Below, piece by piece: positions 7,702 through 15,737 of a stretch of 64,000 bases of DNA. The notes beneath the pieces are model-generated. The model did not search any database. It saw only the letters and a program-made list of their open reading frames with translations, and had not been told where the DNA came from. The stretch comes from Flavobacterium sp. ENC (lineage in GTDB: Bacteria; Bacteroidota; Bacteroidia; Flavobacteriales; Flavobacteriaceae), in contig NZ_JAJMOY010000005.1 in NCBI RefSeq assembly GCF_020991415.1, positions 1-64,000 of the forward strand. Direction: 5' to 3'. The position numbers were made by a program, and so were the translations under genes. Position 1 is the stretch's first letter. The number at the start of each line of letters is the position of its first letter.

Positions 7702-9473
7702 TGAAAAACACTATAAATCCTTTTCTCAAACAAATTTCCGCCAGATATTTTCTGGCCAAAATAGCGGTGTTTTTACTCGTTATTTCATCTGTTCATTCCT
7801 GCCGGAGAGAAAATCATATTCTATACAAACAAAAAGATCATACTGCTGCGATTAAAAAAATTATAGATACGGCAGATTTTTTCTTTGATACTAATAAAAG
7901 AGACAGTGCTTTTTATTACTTCAATAAAGCCTTGTCGCTCAGTGAACCGACAAAAAATCCGGATGAATATGTTTATTCTTTAGCCTGTATGTCTGAAATG
8001 CTGCAGCTTGAAGGTGACTATATCAAAAGTGAATATTTGCTGACTAAGACCATGCCGTATCTAAACAAAACAACAAGGCCCCGGTATAAATGGTATGTAT
8101 ATACCGTTATGGCTAAAAATTATCACAATACTTACGATTTAAAAAATGCCCTTTTGTATAATAAAATGGCATTAAAACATACTCTTTCTATATTAAAAAA
8201 GAATCAGACACTCAGCAATATAGCAGGTGTTTACACGGATCAGGAAAAATATGATGAAGCTATAAAAATATATTTTCCCCTGGTTCAAAAAAACTATGTT
8301 GACAAAAACAATTTAGATTTCAGCAAAAGAAACCATGCCATAGAGTTGAATAATCTCGGGTATTGCTATTATAAAACGAATAACCCGAAGGCCTTACAAT
8401 GTTTTAATGAAAGCTTAAAAATTAATCTTCAGATAAATGATCAGGAAGGTGTGATGTTCAATCACAGATTTATTTCATTTTATTATTTAAAAACCAATCC
8501 GAAACTTGCTCAGCAACATGCTAAATTAGCATATGAGATATCGATTAAAGATAAATTCCCAACAAAAAGAATCAGTTTTTTAAGCGTACTAGTACATTGC
8601 AGCAGCGGGGAAGATCTGAAAAAATATGTTCTTGAATACATACATCTTACCGATAGTATCAGGGAGGTCAGATTAAAAGCAAAAAATCAATTTGCCCAGA
8701 TTAAATATGATTCAAAACTGGACAAGGCAGAGAATTTACAGCTAAAAACGCTACAGGCAGAAAATGAATTACAATTAGAACGCCAAAAGAACCGAAATAT
8801 AATCTCTTATATAATTATTTCCTGCATCCTTGTATTGATATCATTTCTGTTTTTTCATTTCCGCATCAAAGGAAACAGAGAAAAGAACGAAGCTATTTAC
8901 AACAGTGAAATACGAATTTCGGAGAAACTAAAAAAAGAACTTTCCAATACTATTTATGACACTATTTCTTTTGCGAAAATCGAAGATCTTGAAAAACCGA
9001 AAAATAAAGAACTATTATTAAACAATTTGGAAATTGTATATTCCCGCACCAGAAATATTTCAAAAGAGAACAGTCATATTGTCACAGACGAAAATTACGT
9101 TTTGGTACTAAAAGAAATGATCGCCGGATTTAAAACCCCGAATGTAAACATTTTATTAAATGGTCTGGATACAATTGCCTGGAACAACGTTGATAAGAAC
9201 AAAAAAATAATTCTTTACAGAGTGATTCTGGAGTTATTTACCAATATGAAAATGCATAGCGAGGCAACGCTCGCAAGTATCACTTTCAAGATAAATAATA
9301 AAATTTTATCCGTAAACTATACTGATAATGGGGTTGGGCTTACAAAAAATGCATTTATTTTAAAAAATGGACTACAAAATGTGGAAAGCCGTATAAAAAC
9401 TATCAATGGAACTATTATTTTTGACACTTCTTCCCGAAGTGGATTTAAATTAAGTTTTACTTTTTCTATATAA
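7701..9473 (+). CDS. TPR sensor kinase paralogue lacking the acceptor histidine
   Basis: 590 residues, a diverged tandem duplicate of the preceding kinase in the same order: lipobox-like SVHSC, TPR array, one TM helix (about 365-387) and an ATPase domain (ELFTNMKMHSEAT, DNGVGL, NGLQNVESRI). Where the partner has LHDEL (His394-Asp395), this one has LKKEL (Lys411-Lys412). It therefore cannot autophosphorylate at the usual site but may still bind ATP. It probably acts as a regulatory or trans-phosphorylating partner of the first kinase. It shares one base with that gene and is 12 bp from the response regulator, so the three form one operon. Confidence 0.85.
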   Translation: MKNTINPFLKQISARYFLAKIAVFLLVISSVHSCRRENHILYKQKDHTAAIKKIIDTADFFFDTNKRDSAFYYFNKALSLSEPTKNPDEYVYSLACMSEMLQLEGDYIKSEYLLTKTMPYLNKTTRPRYKWYVYTVMAKNYHNTYDLKNALLYNKMALKHTLSILKKNQTLSNIAGVYTDQEKYDEAIKIYFPLVQKNYVDKNNLDFSKRNHAIELNNLGYCYYKTNNPKALQCFNESLKINLQINDQEGVMFNHRFISFYYLKTNPKLAQQHAKLAYEISIKDKFPTKRISFLSVLVHCSSGEDLKKYVLEYIHLTDSIREVRLKAKNQFAQIKYDSKLDKAENLQLKTLQAENELQLERQKNRNIISYIIISCILVLISFLFFHFRIKGNREKNEAIYNSEIRISEKLKKELSNTIYDTISFAKIEDLEKPKNKELLLNNLEIVYSRTRNISKENSHIVTDENYVLVLKEMIAGFKTPNVNILLNGLDTIAWNNVDKNKKIILYRVILELFTNMKMHSEATLASITFKINNKILSVNYTDNGVGLTKNAFILKNGLQNVESRIKTINGTIIFDTSSRSGFKLSFTFSI

Positions 9474-9485
9474 AAAAACAGTAGT

Positions 9486-10154
9486 ATGTTCAAAAAGGTT
9501 TTAGTTGCAGAAGATTTAGATAGTATAAGCATTGGAATTGTCCAGGTTCTTGAAGATCTGAACATCCCCGTAATTGATCACGTAAAATATTGTGATGACG
9601 CGTTATTAAAAATAAAAAAAGGAATGACCGAGAAAAATCCCTACGATCTTATAATAAGTGATTTATCATTCAAATCAGATCACAGGAAAACAACACTTTC
9701 TTCGGGAGAAGAACTTATAGCAGCCGTAAATGAAGCACAGCCATCCATAAAAAAAATTATATTTTCGATAGAAGACAAATCTTATCGCATCAAATCTCTT
9801 TTTAATGATTTAAAAATTAATGCCTACGTCTCCAAAGGACGAAATAGTATTGATGAATTGAAAACTGCCGTGGAGCGGACTTTTAAAAATGAGGAGAAAA
9901 TACTATCGTCTGATTTATCCTTTAGTTTTAATGACAAAGCCTTAATTGAAATTGAATCTTACGATATCTCCATCTTAAATCTTCTGGCTAAAGGCTATAC
10001 CTTAGAAAATATCTCAAACGAATTTAAAGCTGCTTCAATAACTCCGAATGGCACAAGCAGTATCGAAAAACGAATTAATAAACTAAAAATATACTTTAAG
10101 GCCAACAACAATGTTCATTTAATTGCCATTGCCAAGGACTTTGGATTGATTTAG
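9486..10154 (+). CDS. Response regulator with receiver and LuxR-like domain
   Basis: 222 residues. The receiver domain has acidic residues E9/D10, the phospho-acceptor Asp59 (LIISDLSF) and a conserved Lys near 117. The C-terminal ~65 residues (ILNLLAKGYTLENISNEF...SIEKRINKLKIYFKANNNVHLIAIAKDFGLI) resemble a diverged LuxR-type HTH, with a longer insertion than NarL proteins. Third gene of the operon with the two TPR kinases, so their likely output. Targets unknown. A terminator follows at 10162-10197. Confidence 0.88.
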   Translation: MFKKVLVAEDLDSISIGIVQVLEDLNIPVIDHVKYCDDALLKIKKGMTEKNPYDLIISDLSFKSDHRKTTLSSGEELIAAVNEAQPSIKKIIFSIEDKSYRIKSLFNDLKINAYVSKGRNSIDELKTAVERTFKNEEKILSSDLSFSFNDKALIEIESYDISILNLLAKGYTLENISNEFKAASITPNGTSSIEKRINKLKIYFKANNNVHLIAIAKDFGLI

Positions 10155-10161
10155 TTTTTAA

Positions 10162-10197
10162 TTCCGTTACGGTTTCCCGTAAGGAAAATTGTTTTTA
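10162..10197 (+). terminator. Terminator of the TPR kinase operon
   Basis: TTCC-(G)-TTACGG, loop TTTC, CCGTAA-GGAA, then AATTGTTTTT. Confidence 0.6.
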
Positions 10198-10233
10198 TAG
10201 CTTTAAATTTGTGTAGAATCTATTAAAAAACAG

Positions 10234-10488
10234 ATGAAACCAAAATCCATAATTAATTTAGAGAACAATAAAAGCCGTAAAATTATTTCCAGAATTAATA
10301 CGTCTAAAAATAAAATTGTGATCAAAGCTATGTTACTCTGTCTTTTTCTTTCCATCAGTTTCGCTTTCATATCTGAAAAAACAGGATGGATTGAAGTTGA
10401 CTGGAATATTATTTTTATTCCAACATTACTGGTTTTGCAAATAATCATTATAAGTACTGCCTTAAAAAACAGATATAAGAAACATTAA
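10234..10488 (+). CDS. Small two-TM membrane protein, unknown
   Basis: 84 residues: a basic N-terminus, then hydrophobic helices at about 32-48 and 58-76 and a basic tail (KNRYKKH). A TAAATTTG -7 element at 10204-10211 lies 22 bp before the ATG, so it is probably transcribed on its own. Family not recognised. It may be an accessory of the neighbouring TPR kinase system, but nothing in its sequence says so. Confidence 0.6.
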   Translation: MKPKSIINLENNKSRKIISRINTSKNKIVIKAMLLCLFLSISFAFISEKTGWIEVDWNIIFIPTLLVLQIIIISTALKNRYKKH

Positions 10489-10571
10489 AAATACTGGCTT
10501 TAAAAACCATTGATTCTTAAAATGGAAGTGAAAAATTTTGAAATGCGTATATTTGATCCTTTACATACTGC

Positions 10572-11375
10572 ATGAAAAATATCCTAAGCCTTTTTATTCT
10601 ATTCTTTACTTTTCAGTCTTTTTCTCAGGTCAAAGTCTTGTCCTGGAACATAGAAAACTTTGGGAAATCAAAAAATGAAGCCCAGTTAAATTTTATCGCA
10701 GGCACGCTCCGCGAATATGACATTATCACCATTCAGGAAGTCGTAGCAGGTTATGGTGGTGCCCAGGCAGTTGCCAGCCTTGTTGGAATTTTGAATAAAA
10801 AAGGTTCTAAATGGGATTATCGTGTAAGTGATCCTACTAGTGGCAGCAGCTATAAAAAAGAACGATATGCCTTTATATGGAAAACCAGTAAAGCATGTAT
10901 AAAAGGAAACGCCTGGCTGGAAAAAAAATATACGCTCGAAATTGATCGTGAACCTTATTTTGCGAGTTTTGAAGTGGGTAAAAAAACAATTACGCTGGTT
11001 ACTTTCCACGCCATTACAAAAAGCAAACAGCCTGAAACAGAAATAAAGTTTTTCAAATTTCTCCCACAAGAATATCCGAACCTAAACTTAATTTTTATCG
11101 GGGACTACAATTGCCCTCAATCGCATACTGTTTTTAATCCGTTGAAAAAAATGGGTTATGCTCCTGTTTTTCAAAATCAAAAAACGACTTTAAAACAAAA
11201 ATGTATCGGTGAAAATTGTCTGGCATCAGAATTTGACAACATATTTTACAGAACAACTTCTTTATCGCTGGTCAATTCAGGAATAAATCCCTTCTATAAA
11301 AAATTTAATTCCTTACAGGAAGCGCGAAAAATATCGGATCACATTCCGATCTGGTTTGAATTTTCAATTAAATAA
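10572..11375 (+). CDS. Secreted endonuclease/exonuclease/phosphatase family protein
   Basis: 267 residues with a signal peptide (MKNILSLFILFFTFQSFSQ) and a DNase I-like EEP fold: LSWNIENFG, IITIQEV (metal-binding Glu), FHAITKS, IFIGDYN and the terminal SDHIPIWFEF. It probably hydrolyses phosphodiester bonds of nucleic acids outside the cytoplasm; the substrate is not fixed by sequence. A TATATTTG -7 element at 10548-10555 precedes it. It converges with the minus-strand gene at 11377, whose stop is 1 bp away. Confidence 0.9.
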   Translation: MKNILSLFILFFTFQSFSQVKVLSWNIENFGKSKNEAQLNFIAGTLREYDIITIQEVVAGYGGAQAVASLVGILNKKGSKWDYRVSDPTSGSSYKKERYAFIWKTSKACIKGNAWLEKKYTLEIDREPYFASFEVGKKTITLVTFHAITKSKQPETEIKFFKFLPQEYPNLNLIFIGDYNCPQSHTVFNPLKKMGYAPVFQNQKTTLKQKCIGENCLASEFDNIFYRTTSLSLVNSGINPFYKKFNSLQEARKISDHIPIWFEFSIK

Positions 11376-11376
11376 A

Positions 11377-12639
11377 TTACGTTTTAAGCTTTTTCTTTCT
11401 GGCAGCAGGGAACAATACATTATTTAATATTAACCTGTAACCCGGAGAATTTGGATGTAAATCTAAAACGGTTGGAGGATCCCCTACCTGATGCTGGAAA
11501 TCTTCCGGATCATGGCCACCGAAAAACGTAAACATTCCTTTTCCTTTTTCTCCATGAATGTACCTGGACTCTCCATTAAGTTCACAAACACCCATTACCA
11601 ATACATTCGATTTTATTAATGCGGAATCGAAAGAGGTGGTCTGTCCCATGAACCCTTTTACCAATTGGGTGTGATTTTGGCATAACATACTTGGAATAGG
11701 GTCCCATTTTGCTGAAAATTCCATGAGGGAAAAATAGTCTTTTTCCATTTGAATTTTTCGTTTAGAAGTCATATCGATATCTGAAAACTCATATACTTCC
11801 GGTTTTCTTTCTAAGGTAAAGTTTTTAAACGCAAAAGAATTGGCATAATTTAATTTAGACTGATAATTGGATTCACTTGCATCGCCGTCAAACATGGCTT
11901 CGCAAATATCCACTCCGTCTGCAGCCAGTGCAATATCAAAACTATCTGTTGCAGAACACATGGCAAACATGAATCCTCCCCCTACGACAAAATCCCTGAT
12001 TTTTTTGGCAACTGCACCCTTTTCCTGCGATACTTTGGCATAGCCTAATTTAGCTGCCAGTGCTTCGGCATCCTTTTTTTGGTCAATATACCAGGGTGTA
12101 TTTTTATAAGCAGCATAAAATTTACCATACTGACCCGTGAAATCTTCATGATGCAAATGCAGCCAGTCGTAAAGAAGCAATTGATCACTCAAAACTTCTT
12201 CATCATAAATGGGTGTAAAAGGTATTTCGGCATAAGTTAAAACCAGCGTTACGGCATCATCCCAAGGCTGTTTTCCTTTTGGTGTATAAACGGCAATTTT
12301 CGGTGCTTTTTCAAGAACTACGGATTCCATATTCTGTGAAGGACTTGAAATATCATTTAAAATAGAGGCTTCTTCACTATCTGAAATTATTTCAAAACTA
12401 ACTCCCCTGATTTTACATTCCTTTCTAATTTCCTCTGCATCGGGCAATAAAAATGAACCTCCGCGATAATTCAGCAGCCAGCTGGCTTTATAATCTTTAC
12501 TTAAGCACCAATAGGTAATTCCGTAGGCTTTAAGATGATTCTGTTGTGTAGTTTCATCCATTGGCACTAATATAAATGAGGCTTTGGCGGATGTTACTGA
12601 TAATAGAAATATGAAAATATAAATGAATCCTTTATGCAT
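11377..12639 (-). CDS. Conserved secreted protein often labelled 'asparagine synthetase B'
   Basis: 420 residues with a signal peptide (MHKGFIYIFIFLLSVTSAKA). The middle (about 108-250, KIAVYTPKGKQPWDDAVTLVLTYAEIPFTPIYDEEVL, then FVVGGGFMFAMCSATDS) resembles a class I glutamine amidotransferase-like or ThuA-like fold, with Cys in the FAMCSAT elbow. Close relatives in Bacteroidota are routinely named asparagine synthetase B. The N-terminal nucleophile Cys2 of AsnB and its PP-motif ATPase are both missing, and the protein is exported, so that name is not supported. True function unknown. Confidence 0.75.
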   Translation of the reverse strand: MHKGFIYIFIFLLSVTSAKASFILVPMDETTQQNHLKAYGITYWCLSKDYKASWLLNYRGGSFLLPDAEEIRKECKIRGVSFEIISDSEEASILNDISSPSQNMESVVLEKAPKIAVYTPKGKQPWDDAVTLVLTYAEIPFTPIYDEEVLSDQLLLYDWLHLHHEDFTGQYGKFYAAYKNTPWYIDQKKDAEALAAKLGYAKVSQEKGAVAKKIRDFVVGGGFMFAMCSATDSFDIALAADGVDICEAMFDGDASESNYQSKLNYANSFAFKNFTLERKPEVYEFSDIDMTSKRKIQMEKDYFSLMEFSAKWDPIPSMLCQNHTQLVKGFMGQTTSFDSALIKSNVLVMGVCELNGESRYIHGEKGKGMFTFFGGHDPEDFQHQVGDPPTVLDLHPNSPGYRLILNNVLFPAARKKKLKT

Positions 12640-12827
12640 CAGAAAATTATTTTAGTAAAGATATAAAGGAAGGATTAAAAAACACAATTGCATAGTTGTT
12701 TTATTGAAGCCGGATTAATAAAATCAGAAAAAAGCCAGAAAAAATGCAAAAACACGTAAAAACACCTATAAACTGACACTCCTTTCTTACTAAATTTGTG
12801 TACAAAATAACCAATTAATATAAATCA

Positions 12828-12956
12828 ATGAAAAATCTAACCATGAAGTCCAATCAACCAAAGGGATTAAAATTATTACAAAAAATAGGTATTTGCGTAC
12901 TTGTCCTGACGATAATCGTGTATTATGTTTTATCTATTCAATTTTTAGCCAGTTAA
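12828..12956 (+). CDS. Small single-TM protein of 42 residues
   Basis: ATG at 12828, TAA at 12954-12956. A short basic N-terminus (MKNLTMKSNQPKGLKLLQK) is followed by one hydrophobic helix (IGICVLVLTIIVYYVLSIQF). A TAAATTTG -7 element at 12791-12798 lies about 30 bp upstream. It ends 2 bp before the stop of the convergent regulator gene. Composition and promoter position argue for a real small membrane protein; family unknown. Confidence 0.45.
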   Translation: MKNLTMKSNQPKGLKLLQKIGICVLVLTIIVYYVLSIQFLAS

Positions 12957-12958
12957 AC

Positions 12959-13624
12959 TTAAATTGTCAAAACGGCTATTTCATTTTGAATTGCATACAC
13001 CACTAATCCGGCAATATTCCTGGACTCCGTTTTTAGCAATAAATTATTACGGTGCCCTTCGACGGTCCTTGGACTTAAAAAAAGCTGATCAGCAATTTCA
13101 GAAGTTGTTTTTTGCTGGCAAATAAGCTGAAGAATTTCTATTTCACGAGGCGACAGAAACCCGGTTTCTAAATTACATTTATTATTTTTTGAGGAAATGA
13201 TGGTATCCTGAATCGTTTTTAAAACAGTCTGACTGTAATAAAACCCTTTGCGGGATACCTCATTAATAGTGTGGATTAAATCTTTTGGAGTGGTATTTTT
13301 TATGAGATAAGCAACAGCTCCAACCTGAATCATATTGGCAACGAACGATTTTGTATCGTAACTTGTTAAAGCTATTATTTTTATGTCCGGATAAACTTTC
13401 CGGATAATTTTTGTGGCTTCGACTCCATTGAGAACAGGCATTTTCAAATCCATGATAATAATATCCGGTTTTATTTCATTGTCTTCCAAGCGGGAAATGA
13501 GTTCTTCTCCGTTGGAAGCTTCAAAAATAATTTCGATATTTTCTTCTCTTTGAAGTAAAAAAGAAATTCCTTTCCGAAATAAAATTTCGTCATCGACTAA
13601 AGCAATTTTAATAGCACCGCTCAT
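12959..13624 (-). CDS. NarL/DegU-type response regulator
   Basis: 221 residues. The receiver domain has D11/D12 and phospho-acceptor Asp59 (IIIMDLKMP), the TS switch region (IALTSYD) and a conserved Lys. It is followed by a canonical LuxR HTH (LSPREIEILQLICQQKTTSEIADQLFLSPRTVEGHRNNLLLK). Last gene of a minus-strand cassette, 112 bp after the sensor kinase at 13737-14528, which should be its partner. Confidence 0.95.
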   Translation of the reverse strand: MSGAIKIALVDDEILFRKGISFLLQREENIEIIFEASNGEELISRLEDNEIKPDIIIMDLKMPVLNGVEATKIIRKVYPDIKIIALTSYDTKSFVANMIQVGAVAYLIKNTTPKDLIHTINEVSRKGFYYSQTVLKTIQDTIISSKNNKCNLETGFLSPREIEILQLICQQKTTSEIADQLFLSPRTVEGHRNNLLLKTESRNIAGLVVYAIQNEIAVLTI

Positions 13625-13736
13625 TTTTATTTGGTTTTGGTCGTTTATTCTGCCGAAATTACAAAATATGCTTTGAAAAAAAAGAAAAACACCTTTGTTT
13701 ATTAGTAAAAATTTGACTTTTGTCTTAAATTCTACT

Positions 13737-14528
13737 TTAAAAAGTAAACATTACAGCAATACCATTGCCTGATTGTGAATTTATTTGGATTGTCCCCTCC
13801 AGAAAAGATACTCGGCTGTCTATATTTTTCATACCAAGTCCTTTTTGGTTTTCTAATTCTTCCATATCAAAACCTAGTCCGTTATCTTTATAATTACAGA
13901 TTTTAACCTGATGATCATTGCTGAAGGCAATCCAGATTTCGCTGGCTTTTCCGTGCCTTATGGAATTGTTCATTAATTCCTGCAGGATTCTGAAAACATG
14001 CAGATGGCGATCAATATCCTTGTCATCAAAATCAATTTCATTTTTATAATAGACCTTTACCGCTTTAGAACTTTCGAACTCTTCACATAGTTCTTCAACA
14101 GCAGCATGAAGTCCAAATTTCTCAAAAACGGGCGGTAACAAATTATGCGCAATTTTTCTGGAATTCTCTAAAGCCTTTGTTGTGAGATTGATAATGTTCT
14201 CTGTAATTTCAAAAGTTTCTTTCTCAGTTAAGTCCGGAGCGGTCAGTAAGTGACTGTTTAAGGACACAATATTCAGTTTAGAACTGATGTCATCATGCAG
14301 ATCCTGAGCAATACGTTTTCGTTCTTCTTCCTGGGTGACAATAATGGCATGCAACTGTTCCTTTTGATACTGCAAGACCAAATCTTTCTTTTCCAGTTCT
14401 TTCTGGATGATTTTTTTTCTTGAAAAATAGAAAAAGATGACGAGGGCAATTGCCATAACCATAAAAAAAAGAGATGTGTACAGTATGATAGCAACAATCT
14501 CTTTTTCAGGAATTGAATTCATACTCAT
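13737..14528 (-). CDS. HisKA_3-type sensor histidine kinase
   Basis: 263 residues. One N-terminal TM helix (about 11-36) is followed by a coiled coil, the dimerisation/phospho-acceptor helix EEERKRIAQDLHDDISSKL (His78), and an HATPase domain with N box ELMNNSIRHGKAS, G1 DNGLGFD and G2 KGLGMKNIDSR. It has no periplasmic sensing domain, so the signal probably comes from the multi-TM protein encoded just upstream (14588-15217). Cognate regulator at 12959-13624. Confidence 0.94.
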   Translation of the reverse strand: MSMNSIPEKEIVAIILYTSLFFMVMAIALVIFFYFSRKKIIQKELEKKDLVLQYQKEQLHAIIVTQEEERKRIAQDLHDDISSKLNIVSLNSHLLTAPDLTEKETFEITENIINLTTKALENSRKIAHNLLPPVFEKFGLHAAVEELCEEFESSKAVKVYYKNEIDFDDKDIDRHLHVFRILQELMNNSIRHGKASEIWIAFSNDHQVKICNYKDNGLGFDMEELENQKGLGMKNIDSRVSFLEGTIQINSQSGNGIAVMFTF

Positions 14529-14587
14529 ATAAACCTGTTTATTTCACTTTGATAACAAAACCAATTACACATAAGTACAATTTAAAA

Positions 14588-15217
14588 TTAAGAAATCGTC
14601 TTTTTATAAAAACTTTTTTTCCATTCGTACAAAACAAATAACTGATTTACTAAAACTAAAACAGCATTTAATGTCCAGCTTAGAAACTTCAGATTTTCGC
14701 TTAATCCAATTGTCAGGTTACCTACTAAAAACAAAATTGTGCTTGCCAGTAAATAAATAATGATTCCAATTGTAATATAGTAGTACTCTTTTTTCTCCGT
14801 AAGCATGTCGTACAAATGCAAAAGTGCAAAAAACACGACCAATAAAGAGGTGATAGTAATTTCTAATAAGTTAAACTTAAAAAACATACCTGGATCAAAG
14901 AAGTACTGAACGGCTAAAACCACTAATCCGGCACAAGTTCCGGTCAGGATTATTTTCTTTTTCAAGACATCTTTCACCAGTAAAAAATAGAATACTGCCA
15001 ATACTATTAACTGTCCGACGAAGTAAAAATGAGACATAAAGAGGTTTACTTTTTTACAGTAAAGCAAAATGACACAAATAAGCTGTACAACAACTAATAA
15101 TGCAAGGTAAGCAGTAAAAATTTTATAGGCCTTTCCAAATTTGGAAAAGCCTATAATATATAAAATAAGGTTAAGTATTAAAAAAAAATAACCTGTATTT
15201 GCAATTAATTGATACAT
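14588..15217 (-). CDS. Multi-TM integral membrane protein next to kinase, unknown
   Basis: About 209 residues from MYQLIANTGYFF, with six to seven hydrophobic helices and short loops (last ones LKFLSWTLNAVLVLVNQLFVLYEW). The start at 15217 is preferred: a longer reading from 15262 would overlap the upstream gene, whereas this start leaves a 2-bp gap. No known transporter or enzyme motif. Its place between an unknown 127-aa gene and a kinase without a sensor domain suggests it senses or relays a signal to that kinase; this is inference. Confidence 0.7.
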   Translation of the reverse strand: MYQLIANTGYFFLILNLILYIIGFSKFGKAYKIFTAYLALLVVVQLICVILLYCKKVNLFMSHFYFVGQLIVLAVFYFLLVKDVLKKKIILTGTCAGLVVLAVQYFFDPGMFFKFNLLEITITSLLVVFFALLHLYDMLTEKKEYYYITIGIIIYLLASTILFLVGNLTIGLSENLKFLSWTLNAVLVLVNQLFVLYEWKKSFYKKTIS

Positions 15218-15219
15218 TT

Positions 15220-15603
15220 TTAAGGATTCATAGGACTTGAAGGATCCCCATTTGGAGGACATGGCTGTGTCATATTATAAACAACACCTCCACCGTCAGT
15301 TGTACTACCTTTAGCGGCAGATCCTGTTTTGAATACATCTTTGTAAATACCCGTTTTAGTATCTAGTTTTGTACCCACAAACATTAAAACCTGCTGACCT
15401 GCATTGTTAATTCCTTTGTAAGCACGTACCGCATCGATATCCTGATCCAGTACTTGTCTCAAAGTTTCTAATGGAATTAGATAGGCGTCCACTTTGTTTT
15501 TACCATCTTCTTCAAGACCAGATGATTTTCTGTATTTTTCAGCCCATACCTGACCTTCAGCCAAAGGAATTTCAACACTTCCTAAATTCTCGTTTTCTAA
15601 CAT
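15220..15603 (-). CDS. Conserved Bacteroidota protein with CPP...SPMNP tail, unknown
   Basis: 127 residues, no signal peptide. The core EGQVWAEKYRKSS...VDAYLIPLETLRQVLDQDIDAVRAYKGINNAGQQVLMFVG looks like a compact alpha/beta domain. The end YNMTQPCPPNGDPSSPMNP is proline-rich with a single Cys. I recall similar 'FLIPxEDIxxVL...VRAY.G...G.QKLM.VG...PCPxxCDxxSPL' proteins in many Bacteroidota, often beside a small polytopic protein and a sensor kinase. First gene of the four-gene minus-strand cassette. Function not established. Confidence 0.75.
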   Translation of the reverse strand: MLENENLGSVEIPLAEGQVWAEKYRKSSGLEEDGKNKVDAYLIPLETLRQVLDQDIDAVRAYKGINNAGQQVLMFVGTKLDTKTGIYKDVFKTGSAAKGSTTDGGGVVYNMTQPCPPNGDPSSPMNP

Positions 15604-15708
15604 AATATAATTTTGTTTTTGGTTACAAGTTAATATGCAATTATTTTACGAATTGCATTGCTAAACTACAGAATTATATTAAGAAAATTCACAATAAGAC
15701 ATAAAAAA

Positions 15709-15729
15709 AAAGCCTTAAAATAAGGCTTT
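15709..15729 (-). terminator. Terminator of dnaB
   Basis: Stem AAAGCCTTA (15709-15717) / TAAGGCTTT (15721-15729). On the minus strand it is followed by a run of T's (complement of the A run at 15703-15711). Confidence 0.85.
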
Positions 15730-15737
15730 ACATTTTC

